From the NCBI RefSeq assembly GCF_011742555.1, contig NZ_JAAQQR010000007.1, positions 62,001 through 126,000 on the forward strand: a stretch of DNA of 64,000 nucleotides, given 5' to 3'. The notes below the pieces were generated by a model. It was not told where the DNA came from. It saw only the letters and a program-made list of their open reading frames with translations, and did no database searches. Positions 1 through 8,184 of this stretch are shown piece after piece. The stretch is from Luteibacter jiangsuensis (GTDB lineage Bacteria; Pseudomonadota; Gammaproteobacteria; Xanthomonadales; Rhodanobacteraceae). The position numbers and the translations under genes were made by a program. How positions within the stretch are numbered: position 1 is the stretch's first letter; each line of letters starts with the position of its first letter.

Positions 1-408
1 ATCGGCCGGATTCACGCGGTTGTACACCGGCGGATAAGGCAGGTTGTTGGGCAGCGTGCCGCGCGCCTGGTTGATCGCGGCCTGCACGTCCTGCGCCGCG
101 ATGTCGATGTCGCGGTCCATGTTGAACTGCAGGATGATCGTCGACAGGCCGGCCGAAGAGTCGGAGCTCATCATGTTGAGGCCGGAAATCTGGCCGAAAT
201 TCCGCTCCAGCGGCGTCGTGACCAGTGCGGCCATGGTCGTGGCGCTGGCACCGGGGTACTGCGTGGTGACCACCAGGCTCGGCGCGTCGATCTCCGGCAG
301 CGCCGACACCGGCAACTGGCGATAGCCGAGGATGCCGAGCAGCAGCACCGCCACCATGAGAAGTGACGTGGCGATGGGGCGGCGGATGAAGAGTGTCGAG
401 AAACCCAC
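1..408 (-). CDS. RND multidrug efflux permease, N-terminal part (cut by window edge)
   Basis: Only the first 136 codons are in the window; the gene continues past position 1. The start reads [20 protein letters not shown], the usual first transmembrane helix of AcrB/MdtB-type inner-membrane proton-driven pumps. It is followed by [24 protein letters not shown] and a conserved [13 protein letters not shown] segment. The start is GTG at 408 with AGGAAC upstream. It lies 69 bases downstream of the membrane fusion protein gene on the same strand, so the two form an efflux operon. The [11 protein letters not shown] stretch suggests the MdtBC/MuxBC branch, but substrate specificity cannot be read from this fragment. 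Confidence 0.9.
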   Translation of the reverse strand, partial: MGFSTLFIRRPIATSLLMVAVLLLGILGYRQLPVSALPEIDAPSLVVTTQYPGASATTMAALVTTPLERNFGQISGLNMMSSDSSAGLSTIILQFNMDRDIDIAAQDVQAAINQARGTLPNNLPYPPVYNRVNPAD

Positions 409-477
409 GGTGTGTTCCTGGTATCGGGACCGATGCGGTCCATGGTGGCGCGCCCGTCGTGGGCGCGCCGCTCGCTA

Positions 478-1725
478 TCAGCCGCCGCGACGTCCGCCCT
501 GGCGGCCCTTCTTCGCCGACGCCTTCTGCAGTTCCTCGGCGGTCGGCGCGGCCGGTACCTGGCCCGGCGCCAGCGGCTGCACCTTCGAGCCCGGCTTGAG
601 CCGGAACTGGCCTTCCGTGACCACCTTCTCGCCGAGCTTCACGCCCTTGCTCAGCAGCACGTGGCTGTCGCCGACTTCGCTGGCGGTTTCCACCGGCTGC
701 ATCTTGACCGTGTTGTCGCCCTGCACGAGATACACGTAGTCGCCGTCGGGGCCGCGCTGCACCGCCTGCGCGGGCACCACAAGGCCACCCTTGACCGTGC
801 GTACGCGCACGCGTGCGTTCACGAACTGGCCCGGCCAGAGTTCGGTGTTCTGGTTGTCGAAGATCGCGCGCAGGCGGAAGGTGCCGGTGGTCGTGTCGAT
901 GGTGTTGTCGATGACGTCGAGGCGGCCCGTGGCCACCACGTGCGCATCGACGCGATCGAGTGCATCCACTTCCAGGGGCGTGGCCGGGTCGTCACGCATG
1001 GCGCTGCGGACCAGGTCGAGATTCTTCTCGGGCAGGTTGAACGACACGTAGATCGGGTGAACCTCGGTGAGGGTGACGATCGAATCGGTGGTTGAGACGA
1101 TGTTGCCCACGTCCACGGCGCGAATGCCGGCAAGGCCGTCGATCGGTGCGACGACCTTGGTGAAGCCCAACTGCACCTGCGAGGCGCGAATCGAAGCCTG
1201 GTCGGCCACCACGGTGGCGTTGGCCTGGTCGAGCGTGTTCTTCAGGTTGTCGAGATCCTGCTTGGACACGTACTGCTGGCCACCCTTGCTCACGAGGTTC
1301 TGCGAACGCTCGAGGTTGTTCTTCGCGGTGGCGGCGGCGGCCTGGTCCTGGCGCAGTTTCGCCGTGGCCTGGTCGTACTGCGACTGGATGGTGCGGGGAT
1401 CGATTTCCGCCAGCACCGTGCCGGCCTTCACTTCCTGGCCTTCCTGGAAGTTCAGCTTCATGAGCTGGCCGCCCACCTGCGGTCGCACGACCACGGAATT
1501 GCGGGCCTGCGCGGTACCGGTGGCGACGAGGTACACCGGCACGTCCTGCGAGACGACCGGGACCACGGTGACCGGCACCGGCGGCTGGTCGCCCTGCCCC
1601 TCGCCGTTGGCCTTGCCCTGTGCATTGGCATCGGTGCCGTGGTGACCCAGGCGGGGAACGATGAAAATGCCCGCTATCACCAGAACCACGATGACCGCCA
1701 GCGCGATCTTCCAAAAACGCGACAT
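478..1725 (-). CDS. RND efflux periplasmic adaptor (membrane fusion protein, HlyD/AcrA family)
   Basis: The predicted protein has 415 residues. An N-terminal membrane anchor (about residues 4-25, FWKIALAVIVVLVIAGIFIV) is followed by the adaptor core: a lipoyl-like half motif (VVRPQVGGQLMKLNFQEGQEVKAG), a coiled-coil hairpin (about 110-190), the second lipoyl half, a beta-barrel and a membrane-proximal domain. The C-terminus ends in a basic KKGRQGGRRGG tail. The ATG at 1725 is preferred to earlier in-frame starts because GGGAG sits just upstream and the anchor begins at once. It bridges the inner-membrane pump encoded next to it and an outer-membrane channel not seen here. The MdtA/MuxA branch is likely. 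Confidence 0.9.
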   Translation of the reverse strand: MSRFWKIALAVIVVLVIAGIFIVPRLGHHGTDANAQGKANGEGQGDQPPVPVTVVPVVSQDVPVYLVATGTAQARNSVVVRPQVGGQLMKLNFQEGQEVKAGTVLAEIDPRTIQSQYDQATAKLRQDQAAAATAKNNLERSQNLVSKGGQQYVSKQDLDNLKNTLDQANATVVADQASIRASQVQLGFTKVVAPIDGLAGIRAVDVGNIVSTTDSIVTLTEVHPIYVSFNLPEKNLDLVRSAMRDDPATPLEVDALDRVDAHVVATGRLDVIDNTIDTTTGTFRLRAIFDNQNTELWPGQFVNARVRVRTVKGGLVVPAQAVQRGPDGDYVYLVQGDNTVKMQPVETASEVGDSHVLLSKGVKLGEKVVTEGQFRLKPGSKVQPLAPGQVPAAPTAEELQKASAKKGRQGGRRGG

Positions 1726-2047
1726 GCAACACTCCCAGGATGAATAGCCGGACGACTCACGGTTCCGCCCGATACGCCGTGTGCCACGGGGGTTTATACC
1801 CCCAAAACGTGAATGATAGACGGCGCCAATATAGGTGTACGGGAACGGCATTGAACAATGCCGGTTGACAGGGGTGTGCCATGACTGACGGCATGTATCG
1901 ACCCCGCCCCGCGGGCATCTGAAGGGGGACGCTGACTCCCGCGGAGGTTCCGTTATACTCCCTGAGTTCGACGCCGCCATTGCGGCCGGCAGGCACGCCG
2001 GATCCCGGGGAGGGGGACGGCACACCCAAAATCAGTGGAGTCAATGC
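1726..2047. other. Divergent intergenic region between the efflux operon and the cytochrome c gene
   Basis: About 320 bases with no credible gene. It must hold the promoters for both divergent genes. On the minus strand a TATATT (1828-1833) could be the -10 of the efflux operon, with only a weak -35. On the plus strand a TATACT near 1950 could serve the cytochrome gene. An 18-bp palindrome at 1846-1863 is listed separately. Confidence 0.5.
1846..1863. promoter_or_regulatory. Perfect 18-bp palindrome, candidate repressor operator of the efflux operon
   Basis: The sequence CGGCATTGAACAATGCCG is a perfect dyad with 8-bp arms and a 2-base centre. It lies just upstream of the putative minus-strand -10 element (1828-1833), where it would overlap the -35 of the efflux operon. 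This is the usual placement of TetR/MarR-type operators of RND pumps. No regulator gene is visible next to it, so the binding protein is unknown. Confidence 0.45.
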
Positions 2048-2581
2048 GTGAGCGGTTCTCCGAGCAAGTCCGACCAGAACTTCATGCGTCAGTTCTCATG
2101 GCTGACCGCCGGCCTCAGTGTCCTGGCCCTCGTCCTGATGGTCATCGCGTATGCCATCTACAGCAACATCCCCAAGGAGCAGGACCCGGCGGTGGCCAAG
2201 CGCACCGAGGCCCGGATCGCTCCCGTGGGCGGCGTTTATGCCGGTGACACGGGCCGCGCCGCCATGCTGGCCGCCCAGGAAGCCGCCGCCAAGGCAGCCG
2301 CGTCGCAGGTGGCCTACGGCGGCAGCACCGACGGCAAGACCATCTACGACAACCTCTGCCACAGCTGCCACACGGCCGGCGTGGCGGGCGCGCCGAAGCT
2401 CGGCGACAAGGGCGCCTGGGGCAGCCGAATCGCCCAGGGCCTGGCCACCCTCACCAAGCACGCCATCGAGGGCTACACCGGCCCCGACGGCAACCACATG
2501 CCGGCAAAGGGCGGCAACCCGGCGCTGACCGACGAGCAGGTGGGCAACACGGTGAAGTGGATGGTCGACCAGACCAAGTAA
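2048..2581 (+). CDS. Membrane-anchored class I cytochrome c (c5-like)
   Basis: The protein has 177 residues. A single transmembrane helix (about 18-38) anchors it with the C-terminal domain in the periplasm. After an Ala-rich linker comes a mono-haem domain with the CxxCH motif CHSCH at 104-108 and a likely axial Met at 151 (NHMPAKGG). The fold matches the cytochrome c5 family. Translation starts at GTG 2048 with GGAG eight bases before. It probably carries electrons between the quinol-oxidising complex and terminal oxidases; the partner is not encoded nearby. A terminator follows directly. Confidence 0.88.
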   Translation: MSGSPSKSDQNFMRQFSWLTAGLSVLALVLMVIAYAIYSNIPKEQDPAVAKRTEARIAPVGGVYAGDTGRAAMLAAQEAAAKAAASQVAYGGSTDGKTIYDNLCHSCHTAGVAGAPKLGDKGAWGSRIAQGLATLTKHAIEGYTGPDGNHMPAKGGNPALTDEQVGNTVKWMVDQTK

Positions 2582-2605
2582 CCGCGCGCCCCGTCCGTTT
2601 CTCCG

Positions 2606-2634
2606 AAAAGCCGCGATCGATTCGCGGCTTTTTT
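2606..2634 (+). terminator. Rho-independent terminator of the cytochrome c gene
   Basis: A 7-bp perfect stem (GCCGCGA, 2610-2616, with TCGCGGC, 2622-2628) and a 5-base loop are followed by six T residues (2629-2634). AAAA precedes the stem, so it may also work on the opposite strand for the convergent gene at 2644-3228. Confidence 0.85.
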
Positions 2635-2643
2635 CGTAACGCC

Positions 2644-3228
2644 TCACATGGCCGCGATGCGGGCTTCCGAGAAGCGGCGGAGGTCGGGGAAGAAGTTCGC
2701 GAAAGTTCTTTCGAGTTCGGCCGCCTGCGCCTGCAGGACGGGCACCCCATCGGCCACGGGATTGGCCCGCGAGAGTCGCTGAGATAGCCCCGCGAAGGCG
2801 CCGGCCACGCGCTCGACGTTGGCATAGCCCGCCGGCAGGTCGTTTCGGTCCATATAAGAGAGGAAGCGCTTCAGGCCGTCCGGGAGGATGGCCTCGGCGG
2901 CGTGTAGCTCCCCGCGCAGGCTTCGCGAGAACGCATCGAGCGGCACGTCGCTCCACGCCGCGAAATCGCGGGCCAGCAGGTGGTCGAACCAGACGTCGAG
3001 CAGAATGCCGGCGTAGCGGCGGAACGGAGGCTGCATGCGCTCGCGCGCCGCGCGCACCTCGGGGTGAGCGTCGGTGAAGCTGTCGATGGCCCGATGCAGG
3101 TGGATGCCCTCGCGAACGCGCGGTGGCAAGGCCGGATCGGGCGTGCCGTGGACGAAATCGCCCAGCACACCGCCCAGTCTGAGTTCGGCATCGCCACCGG
3201 CCAGGAAAGCATGGGCCAGCACGTTCAC
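2644..3228 (-). CDS. acpH: Acyl carrier protein phosphodiesterase (AcpH family)
   Basis: The protein has 194 residues. It starts NVLAHAFLAG..LRLGGVLGDFVHG and has the HLHRAIDSFTDAHPEV motif typical of the HD-like AcpH/YajB family. These enzymes remove the 4'-phosphopantetheine arm from holo-ACP in the cytosol. The start is GTG at 3228 with GGAGAC just upstream. It converges on the cytochrome gene and diverges from the hydrolase at 3277. Confidence 0.85.
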   Translation of the reverse strand: MNVLAHAFLAGGDAELRLGGVLGDFVHGTPDPALPPRVREGIHLHRAIDSFTDAHPEVRAARERMQPPFRRYAGILLDVWFDHLLARDFAAWSDVPLDAFSRSLRGELHAAEAILPDGLKRFLSYMDRNDLPAGYANVERVAGAFAGLSQRLSRANPVADGVPVLQAQAAELERTFANFFPDLRRFSEARIAAM

Positions 3229-3276
3229 GGCGTGTCTCCGCCGCGAGGCACGCGGTCAGCGGGTATCATGGCGGGC

Positions 3277-3975
3277 ATGAGCGATCTACTACCTGCAGCG
3301 CCGGAACGGTTTCCGGCCGAGAACACCAGCTTCGCGCTCGCCGGCCCGGCGGGCAAGCTGGAATGCGAAGCGAAGCCGGCTTCGCCCGATGTCGCCCGCG
3401 ATGCCGTCGCCGTGATCTGCCATCCACTTTCCACCGAAGGCGGCAGCATGCACAACAAGGTGGTGACGATGATCGAGCGCTCGCTGCGCGAGTCCGGGGT
3501 CGATACCGTCATCTTCAATTTCCGCAGCGTGGGCCGTTCGGAAGGCAGTTTCGATCACGGCAAGGGCGAGAGCGACGACCTCGCGGCCGTCGTCGACTGG
3601 GTTCGGAAGACGCGGCCTGGCGCGGCTCTCTGGCTCGCCGGGTTCTCGTTCGGCAGCTACGTGACCCTGCTCAACGCGGTACGCCTCGGCGCCGATGCCC
3701 TCATCAGCATCGCGCCGCCCGCGGCCGGACGCAGCTGGGATTTCTCCCGGATCGACCTGCCGGCGTGCCCCTGGCTCGTGGTCATGGGCGACGCGGACGA
3801 AATCGTCGAACCGCAGGCCGTCTACGACTGGGTGGACAGCCTGCCGGAAGCGAATCGCCCGCAATTCGTGAAGATGGAAGAAACCAGCCACTTCTTTCAC
3901 CGCCGCCTGATGGACCTGCGCGGCGTCATCAAGAACGCGGTGAAGGACTGGCTGCCGGGGCCCCGTAACGCATGA
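3277..3975 (+). CDS. Alpha/beta hydrolase (dienelactone-hydrolase-like)
   Basis: A protein of about 232 residues. The N-terminal half reads AVAVICHPLSTEGGSMHNKVV (oxyanion hole HP). The nucleophile elbow is GFSFGSY, and an Asp (MGDADEIV) and a His (ETSHFFH) complete a Ser-Asp-His triad. This is the small YcjY/XC-type cytosolic hydrolase family; the substrate is unknown. ATG 3277 was chosen; an in-frame ATG at 3268 is possible and neither has a strong ribosome site. Its stop overlaps the zapE start by four bases (ATGA), so the two are translationally coupled. Confidence 0.8.
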   Translation: MSDLLPAAPERFPAENTSFALAGPAGKLECEAKPASPDVARDAVAVICHPLSTEGGSMHNKVVTMIERSLRESGVDTVIFNFRSVGRSEGSFDHGKGESDDLAAVVDWVRKTRPGAALWLAGFSFGSYVTLLNAVRLGADALISIAPPAAGRSWDFSRIDLPACPWLVVMGDADEIVEPQAVYDWVDSLPEANRPQFVKMEETSHFFHRRLMDLRGVIKNAVKDWLPGPRNA

Positions 3976-5084
3976 CCTGCACGGAAGCGACCCCCGGCGA
4001 ACGCTACCGGGACGGCATCGCCGGGCATCGCTGGGAATCCGATCCCGCCCAGCTTCCGGTGATCGCGGAATTCGACCGCCTGCATGCGGCCCTGTGCGCG
4101 CCGCAGCCGGGTAACGGCGGCCTGTTCGGCCGCCTGCGCACCATCCTCGGGAACGAACCGCGCAAGGCCGTGCCCGGGCTGTACCTGTGGGGCAGCGTGG
4201 GCCGGGGCAAGACGTTCCTCATGGATCTCTTCGTATCCAGCCTCTCGCCCGGGCTCGCCCTGCGCCGCCACTTCCATCGCTTCATGCTGGAGGTGCACGC
4301 CACGCTGCGGGAACTGGGCGACCGGCAGAATCCCCTCGACGAGGTCGCCGAACGGCTCGCCGCGAAATGCCGCGTGCTGTGCCTCGACGAGTTCCTCGTA
4401 TACGACATCGGCGACGCCATGATCCTCGCCGGTCTTCTGGACGGCCTCTTCGCACGGGGCGTCAGCCTCGTCACGACGTCCAACACGGCGCCGCCCGGCC
4501 TGTACAAGGACGGCCTCCAGCGAGCCCGTTTCCTGCCGGCCATCGCCGCCATCGAAAGGCACTGCGTGGTGCACGAGATGGTCTCGCCGAGGGACTGGCG
4601 ACTGCGCGCGCTGAGCCAGGCGCCCGTGTACCTCGTACCGCCGGGTGCGGAATCGGAGCGCTCGCTGGCACGAATCTTCGCCGACCAGGCCCAGGGCACG
4701 ATCGTGGAAGGCGGCACGATGCACCTGCAAGGGCGCGACGTGCCCGTGCGCAAGCGCGCGGACAACATCGTGTGGTTCGATTTCGCGGCGTTGTGCGAGG
4801 GCCCGCGCGCCGTCGCCGATTACATCGAACTGGCGAAGGCATACCCAATGGCGATCGTTTCCAACGTGCCGCAGTTCACCGTCTACACGGAGAACGAGGC
4901 CAGGCGCTTCGTCCTCCTGGTGGACGAGTTCTACGACAGGAGCGTGAAGCTGGTGGTGTCCGCCGCCGCGCCGATCACCGAGCTGTACGACGGCACGAAG
5001 TTGCGCGCGGAATTCGGCCGCACCGAATCCCGGCTCATCGAAATGCAGAGCGAGGCCTACCTCGGCCGTGACCATAAACCCTGA
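3972..5084 (+). CDS. zapE: Cell division ATPase ZapE (AFG1 family)
   Basis: The protein has 370 residues, the usual family length. The Walker A motif is GSVGRGKT (about 74-81) within GLYLWGSVGRGKTFLMDLF. The Walker B-like segment is VLCLDEF (about 136-141), followed by TSNTAP (sensor 1). ZapE is a cytosolic AAA+-like ATPase that acts on FtsZ rings under stress or low oxygen. It starts inside the stop codon of the upstream hydrolase gene. Confidence 0.93.
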   Translation: MTCTEATPGERYRDGIAGHRWESDPAQLPVIAEFDRLHAALCAPQPGNGGLFGRLRTILGNEPRKAVPGLYLWGSVGRGKTFLMDLFVSSLSPGLALRRHFHRFMLEVHATLRELGDRQNPLDEVAERLAAKCRVLCLDEFLVYDIGDAMILAGLLDGLFARGVSLVTTSNTAPPGLYKDGLQRARFLPAIAAIERHCVVHEMVSPRDWRLRALSQAPVYLVPPGAESERSLARIFADQAQGTIVEGGTMHLQGRDVPVRKRADNIVWFDFAALCEGPRAVADYIELAKAYPMAIVSNVPQFTVYTENEARRFVLLVDEFYDRSVKLVVSAAAPITELYDGTKLRAEFGRTESRLIEMQSEAYLGRDHKP

Positions 5085-5174
5085 ACCGAGGTGGACGGAA
5101 CCGGCTGGTCCGTCGCATCCTTCTACCTTCATGCTTCATGAGCGGGTCTTCCGCGCCATCTGACGAGGTACGCC

Positions 5175-5621
5175 ATGGAACAATGCGAGCTGGTCCCCGG
5201 TCGGGGCATTCGTTGCGGCAAGACAGAGATCTTCTTCGGCATGCCGCGAGCACGACTGCGGCAGGACCTCGACCACAAGGCGCCGAACGCCGGCGAATCC
5301 ATGTGGGACGACGAAGACGAATACTCCGACGGCGACGGCGCCGAGTGGCTGCGCCTGCGCTTCCTCGACGACAAGCTCTGCGACATCGAGGTGCTGGGCG
5401 GCAAGCTTACACACGAGGGCATCGAGCTCCTGGACACCGACATGCCCGCGCTCAGGAACGCCCTGAAGGCAAGCGGCATGGCACTGGAGAAAACCGAATG
5501 GCTCACCGAGGGCCATGACTGCATCGACCTCCAGATCGTGGTGGCCTCTCGCGAAGACACCGGCGACGCCGGCGAAGAGATCGCATGGGTCATCACCAGC
5601 AGCGATTTCCGCGTCGAATGA
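5175..5621 (+). CDS. Conserved hypothetical protein, acidic
   Basis: A 148-residue protein I do not recognise. It has no signal peptide or membrane segment. An acidic stretch (WDDEDEYSDGDGAEW, about 38-52) precedes a mixed alpha/beta region with LRLRFLDDKLCDIEVLGGKLTHEGIELL. The gene overlaps the amidase start by four bases (ATGA), so it is co-translated with it. Confidence 0.7.
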   Translation: MEQCELVPGRGIRCGKTEIFFGMPRARLRQDLDHKAPNAGESMWDDEDEYSDGDGAEWLRLRFLDDKLCDIEVLGGKLTHEGIELLDTDMPALRNALKASGMALEKTEWLTEGHDCIDLQIVVASREDTGDAGEEIAWVITSSDFRVE

Positions 5622-6406
5622 CACTGCCGCTCGCGCATCGGCGCCACCTCGGGTTTGCTTTCGCCCTGGCGGCGATCGCCGTCCTCGCGGGCTGCGCCGG
5701 CTCACCGCGCGTTCGACCGGAGCGCAGCGCCCTCGCCCAGTGGGTGCCTTCGCCCAACTACAACGCCCGCAAGGCGCAGATCATCGTGCTGCACCACACG
5801 TCGATCGGTAACGCGAAGGAATCGTTGCGCGTGCTCCGCACGAGCAGCAGCGAGGGCCAGGTCAGCGCGCATTACCTCGTCGAGGCCGACGGCCGCATCG
5901 ACCAGCTGGTGGACGACGGCGACCGCGCGTGGCATGCCGGCGCATCCCGCTGGGCCGGCATGACCGACCTCAATTCCTCGTCGATTGGCATCGAGATCGA
6001 CAACGACGGCAAATCGCCCTTCACCCAGCCGCAGATCCAGTCGCTGGTGAAACTCCTGGCCGACCTCACCTCGCGCCTGGGCATCCCGCGCGAGGCCGTG
6101 GTCGGCCACGGCGACATCGCGCCGGGGCGCAAGACCGATCCAAGCGCGCTGTTTCCCTGGGCCACGCTCGCCAGCTACGGCTTCGGCCTCTGGCCCGATC
6201 CGGTACTGATCCCCGCGCCGCCCGCCTTCGACAGCCTGGCCGCCATGCGCCTGGTCGGCTACGACGTCTCCGAGCCGCGTGCGGCCATCGCCGCTTTCCA
6301 TCGGCATTACCGCGCGATGGAAAGCGACGCCCAACTCGACGCGACGGATGCGGCCATCCTCTATTCGCTGCAGCGGAAGTTGATGGCGCCGCGTCCTGAG
6401 CGGTAG
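5618..6406 (+). CDS. amiD: N-acetylmuramoyl-L-alanine amidase, AmiD-like lipoprotein
   Basis: The protein has 262 residues. The signal peptide ends in a lipobox (LAGC, Cys 26). The catalytic amidase_2 domain shows IVLHHTS (His 59/60) and GHGDIAPGRKTDP (His 164, Asp 174), the zinc ligands of the AmpD/AmiD fold. The C-terminal region (about 190-262) looks like a small helical peptidoglycan-binding domain. It would cleave the stem peptide from MurNAc or anhydroMurNAc at the outer membrane. The start at 5618 overlaps the previous stop. Confidence 0.88.
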   Translation: MTLPLAHRRHLGFAFALAAIAVLAGCAGSPRVRPERSALAQWVPSPNYNARKAQIIVLHHTSIGNAKESLRVLRTSSSEGQVSAHYLVEADGRIDQLVDDGDRAWHAGASRWAGMTDLNSSSIGIEIDNDGKSPFTQPQIQSLVKLLADLTSRLGIPREAVVGHGDIAPGRKTDPSALFPWATLASYGFGLWPDPVLIPAPPAFDSLAAMRLVGYDVSEPRAAIAAFHRHYRAMESDAQLDATDAAILYSLQRKLMAPRPER

Positions 6407-6414
6407 AGATCGGG

Positions 6415-6443
6415 GACAAGGCTTCATCGCCTTGTCGGCTTTT
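6415..6443 (+). terminator. Probable terminator of the amidase operon
   Basis: An 8-bp perfect stem (GACAAGGC, 6415-6422, with GCCTTGTC, 6429-6436) with a 6-base loop, followed by GGCTTTTC. The T run is short, so efficiency is uncertain. Confidence 0.55.
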
Positions 6444-6470
6444 CGCCGCTGAAGCGGCTTCCACATTTCT

Positions 6471-7481
6471 TCAATAGGCGAACGACGCGAATGCGTCGAT
6501 AGTGCGCTCGATCGCGGCGTCGTCTATATCCAGGTGCGTCACCAGACGGATCGACGGCAGGTAACCGATGCTGAGCCGCACGCCGTGCGCCGCCATGTGC
6601 GCGGCGAGGTCCTTCAGCCGCGCCGCCGGCACATCCACGAAAACCATGTTCGTGTGGCAGCCCTTGACGACGAGTCCGTCGACGCGGCGCAGACCTTCCG
6701 CGAGACGGGCGGCCCGCTCGTGATCGTCGGCCAGTCGCGCCACGTGGTGGTCGAGCGCGTGCATCGCCGCCGCGGCCAGCATCCCCGCCTGCCGCCAGCC
6801 CCCGCCGGCGACCTTGCGCCAGCGCCGTGCGCGATCGATCAGCGCGGCGCTGCCCAGCAACACCGAACCCACCGGCGCGCCGAGCCCTTTCGACAGGCAG
6901 ACCGACACGCTGTCGAAGGACGCCGCCACGTCGCGGGCCGGGCGATCATAGGCGATGGCGGCGTTGTACAAGCGCGCGCCGTCGAGATGAAAGCCCAGCC
7001 CGCGCCGTGTGGCGAGCGCGCGCGCCTCGGCGAGGTAATCGAACGGCAAGGGGCGGCCGTGCCAGGTGTTTTCCAGGGTGAGCAATCGCGTGCGCGCGAA
7101 ATGCGGATCGTCGGGCTTGATGGACGCTTCGACCTTGTCGAGAGGCAGCGTTCCATCGGTCTCCTGCGCGATCGGCTGGGGCTGAATCGAACCGAGCACT
7201 GCCGCGCCGCCGCCTTCGAAGCGATACGTGTGTGCATCCGCACCGACGATGTATTCGTCGCCGCGCTCGCAGTGGCTCATGAGGGCCAGCAAGTTGCTCT
7301 GCGTGCCGGTGGGGACGAACAGTGCGGCAGCGAAGCCCAGGTCGGCCGCCAGGCGTTCCTGCAAGGCGTTGACGGTAGGATCTTCGCCGTAGACGTCGTC
7401 GCCCACCGGGGCGCGCAGCATCGCTTCGCGCATGGCATCGGTGGGTTGGGTGACGGTGTCGCTTCGCAGGTCGATGAGCAT
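6471..7481 (-). CDS. ltaE: Low-specificity L-threonine aldolase
   Basis: The protein has 336 residues. It begins [19 protein letters not shown], the family signature, with [15 protein letters not shown] next. The pyridoxal-phosphate lysine is in [12 protein letters not shown] (Lys 198) and HLDGAR (165-170) is part of the cofactor site. It splits L-threonine or L-allo-threonine to glycine and acetaldehyde in the cytosol. The ATG at 7481 fits the family start. A heptamer repeat array lies directly upstream. Confidence 0.93.
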   Translation of the reverse strand: MLIDLRSDTVTQPTDAMREAMLRAPVGDDVYGEDPTVNALQERLAADLGFAAALFVPTGTQSNLLALMSHCERGDEYIVGADAHTYRFEGGGAAVLGSIQPQPIAQETDGTLPLDKVEASIKPDDPHFARTRLLTLENTWHGRPLPFDYLAEARALATRRGLGFHLDGARLYNAAIAYDRPARDVAASFDSVSVCLSKGLGAPVGSVLLGSAALIDRARRWRKVAGGGWRQAGMLAAAAMHALDHHVARLADDHERAARLAEGLRRVDGLVVKGCHTNMVFVDVPAARLKDLAAHMAAHGVRLSIGYLPSIRLVTHLDIDDAAIERTIDAFASFAY

Positions 7482-7487
7482 GGTCGC

Positions 7488-7601
7488 GTGAACCGTAAAG
7501 AGTGAACCGTGAACAGTAAGGAGCAGACCGTAAGGCCACCGTACGCTTTACACAAGCACGGTTCACGGTTCACGGTTCACGGTTCACTGTTCACGCTTCA
7601 C
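7488..7601. repeat. Heptamer repeat array in inverted arrangement between ltaE and gntK
   Basis: On the right, six direct 7-base units lie end to end at 7560-7601: GGTTCAC four times, then TGTTCAC and GCTTCAC. On the left (7488-7536) are degenerate units in the opposite sense: GTGAACC, GTAAAGA, GTGAACC, GTGAACA, GTAAGGA and so on. The two halves are complementary and could form a long imperfect hairpin. The array fills the space between the two divergent genes, so it overlaps their 5' regions. A related GAACCGTAAG string recurs at 54025-54052. Confidence 0.8.
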
Positions 7602-7622
7602 GCCGGATGGCATCATCCGGAC

Positions 7623-8120
7623 ATGATCACCATCGTCATGGGCGTGTCCGGCAGCGGCAAGAGCACGATCGGCGAGGGCCTGGCCACGCGGCTCGGGCAA
7701 GCCTTCGTCGACGGAGACAGCCTGCATCCGCAGGCTAATCGCGAAAAGATGGCGCGCGGCATACCGCTCGACGACACCGACCGGCAGCCCTGGCTCGCAG
7801 CCATCGTTGCCGAGATGGACAGGTACCGCGCCGCCGGGGAATCGCTCGTGATCGCCTGTTCCTCACTGAAGCGAAGCTATCGCGATATCTTGCGAGCGGG
7901 TCACGACGACGTGCGCTTCGTCTACCTGCGCGGCGCGCGGGAACTGCTGGCCGAACGCCTCGCACGGCGCGCGGGTCATTTCTTCGATCCCACCCTGCTC
8001 GACAGCCAGCTCGCGACGTTGGAGGAACCCTCGGAAGACGAGGCCTTGCGCGTCGAGGTCGGCCTGCCGCCTGCCGAAGTCGTCGAATCCATCATCCGCG
8101 CCAGCTGCACGGGCGCGTAG
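7623..8120 (+). CDS. gntK: Gluconokinase
   Basis: A 165-residue kinase of the shikimate-kinase-like GntK family. The P-loop is GVSGSGKST (7-15). FVDGDSLHPQANREKMARGIPLDDTDRQPWL is the family's substrate-binding signature, and CSSLKRSYRD follows. It phosphorylates D-gluconate to 6-phosphogluconate for the Entner-Doudoroff or pentose phosphate route. ATG 7623 starts at the P-loop strand as in homologues. PQQ glucose dehydrogenase nearby makes gluconate in the periplasm, so the two fit one pathway. Confidence 0.93.
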   Translation: MITIVMGVSGSGKSTIGEGLATRLGQAFVDGDSLHPQANREKMARGIPLDDTDRQPWLAAIVAEMDRYRAAGESLVIACSSLKRSYRDILRAGHDDVRFVYLRGARELLAERLARRAGHFFDPTLLDSQLATLEEPSEDEALRVEVGLPPAEVVESIIRASCTGA

Positions 8121-8184
8121 GGTCACTGGCCCCGCCGGCGGGCGCGTGTTCTCATAGGCGGTCCCCGCACCCCAGGAATGCCCC

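Noticed and set aside
7560-7601. CRISPR array
   Set aside because: The units are 7 bases, without spacers, and no cas gene is present.
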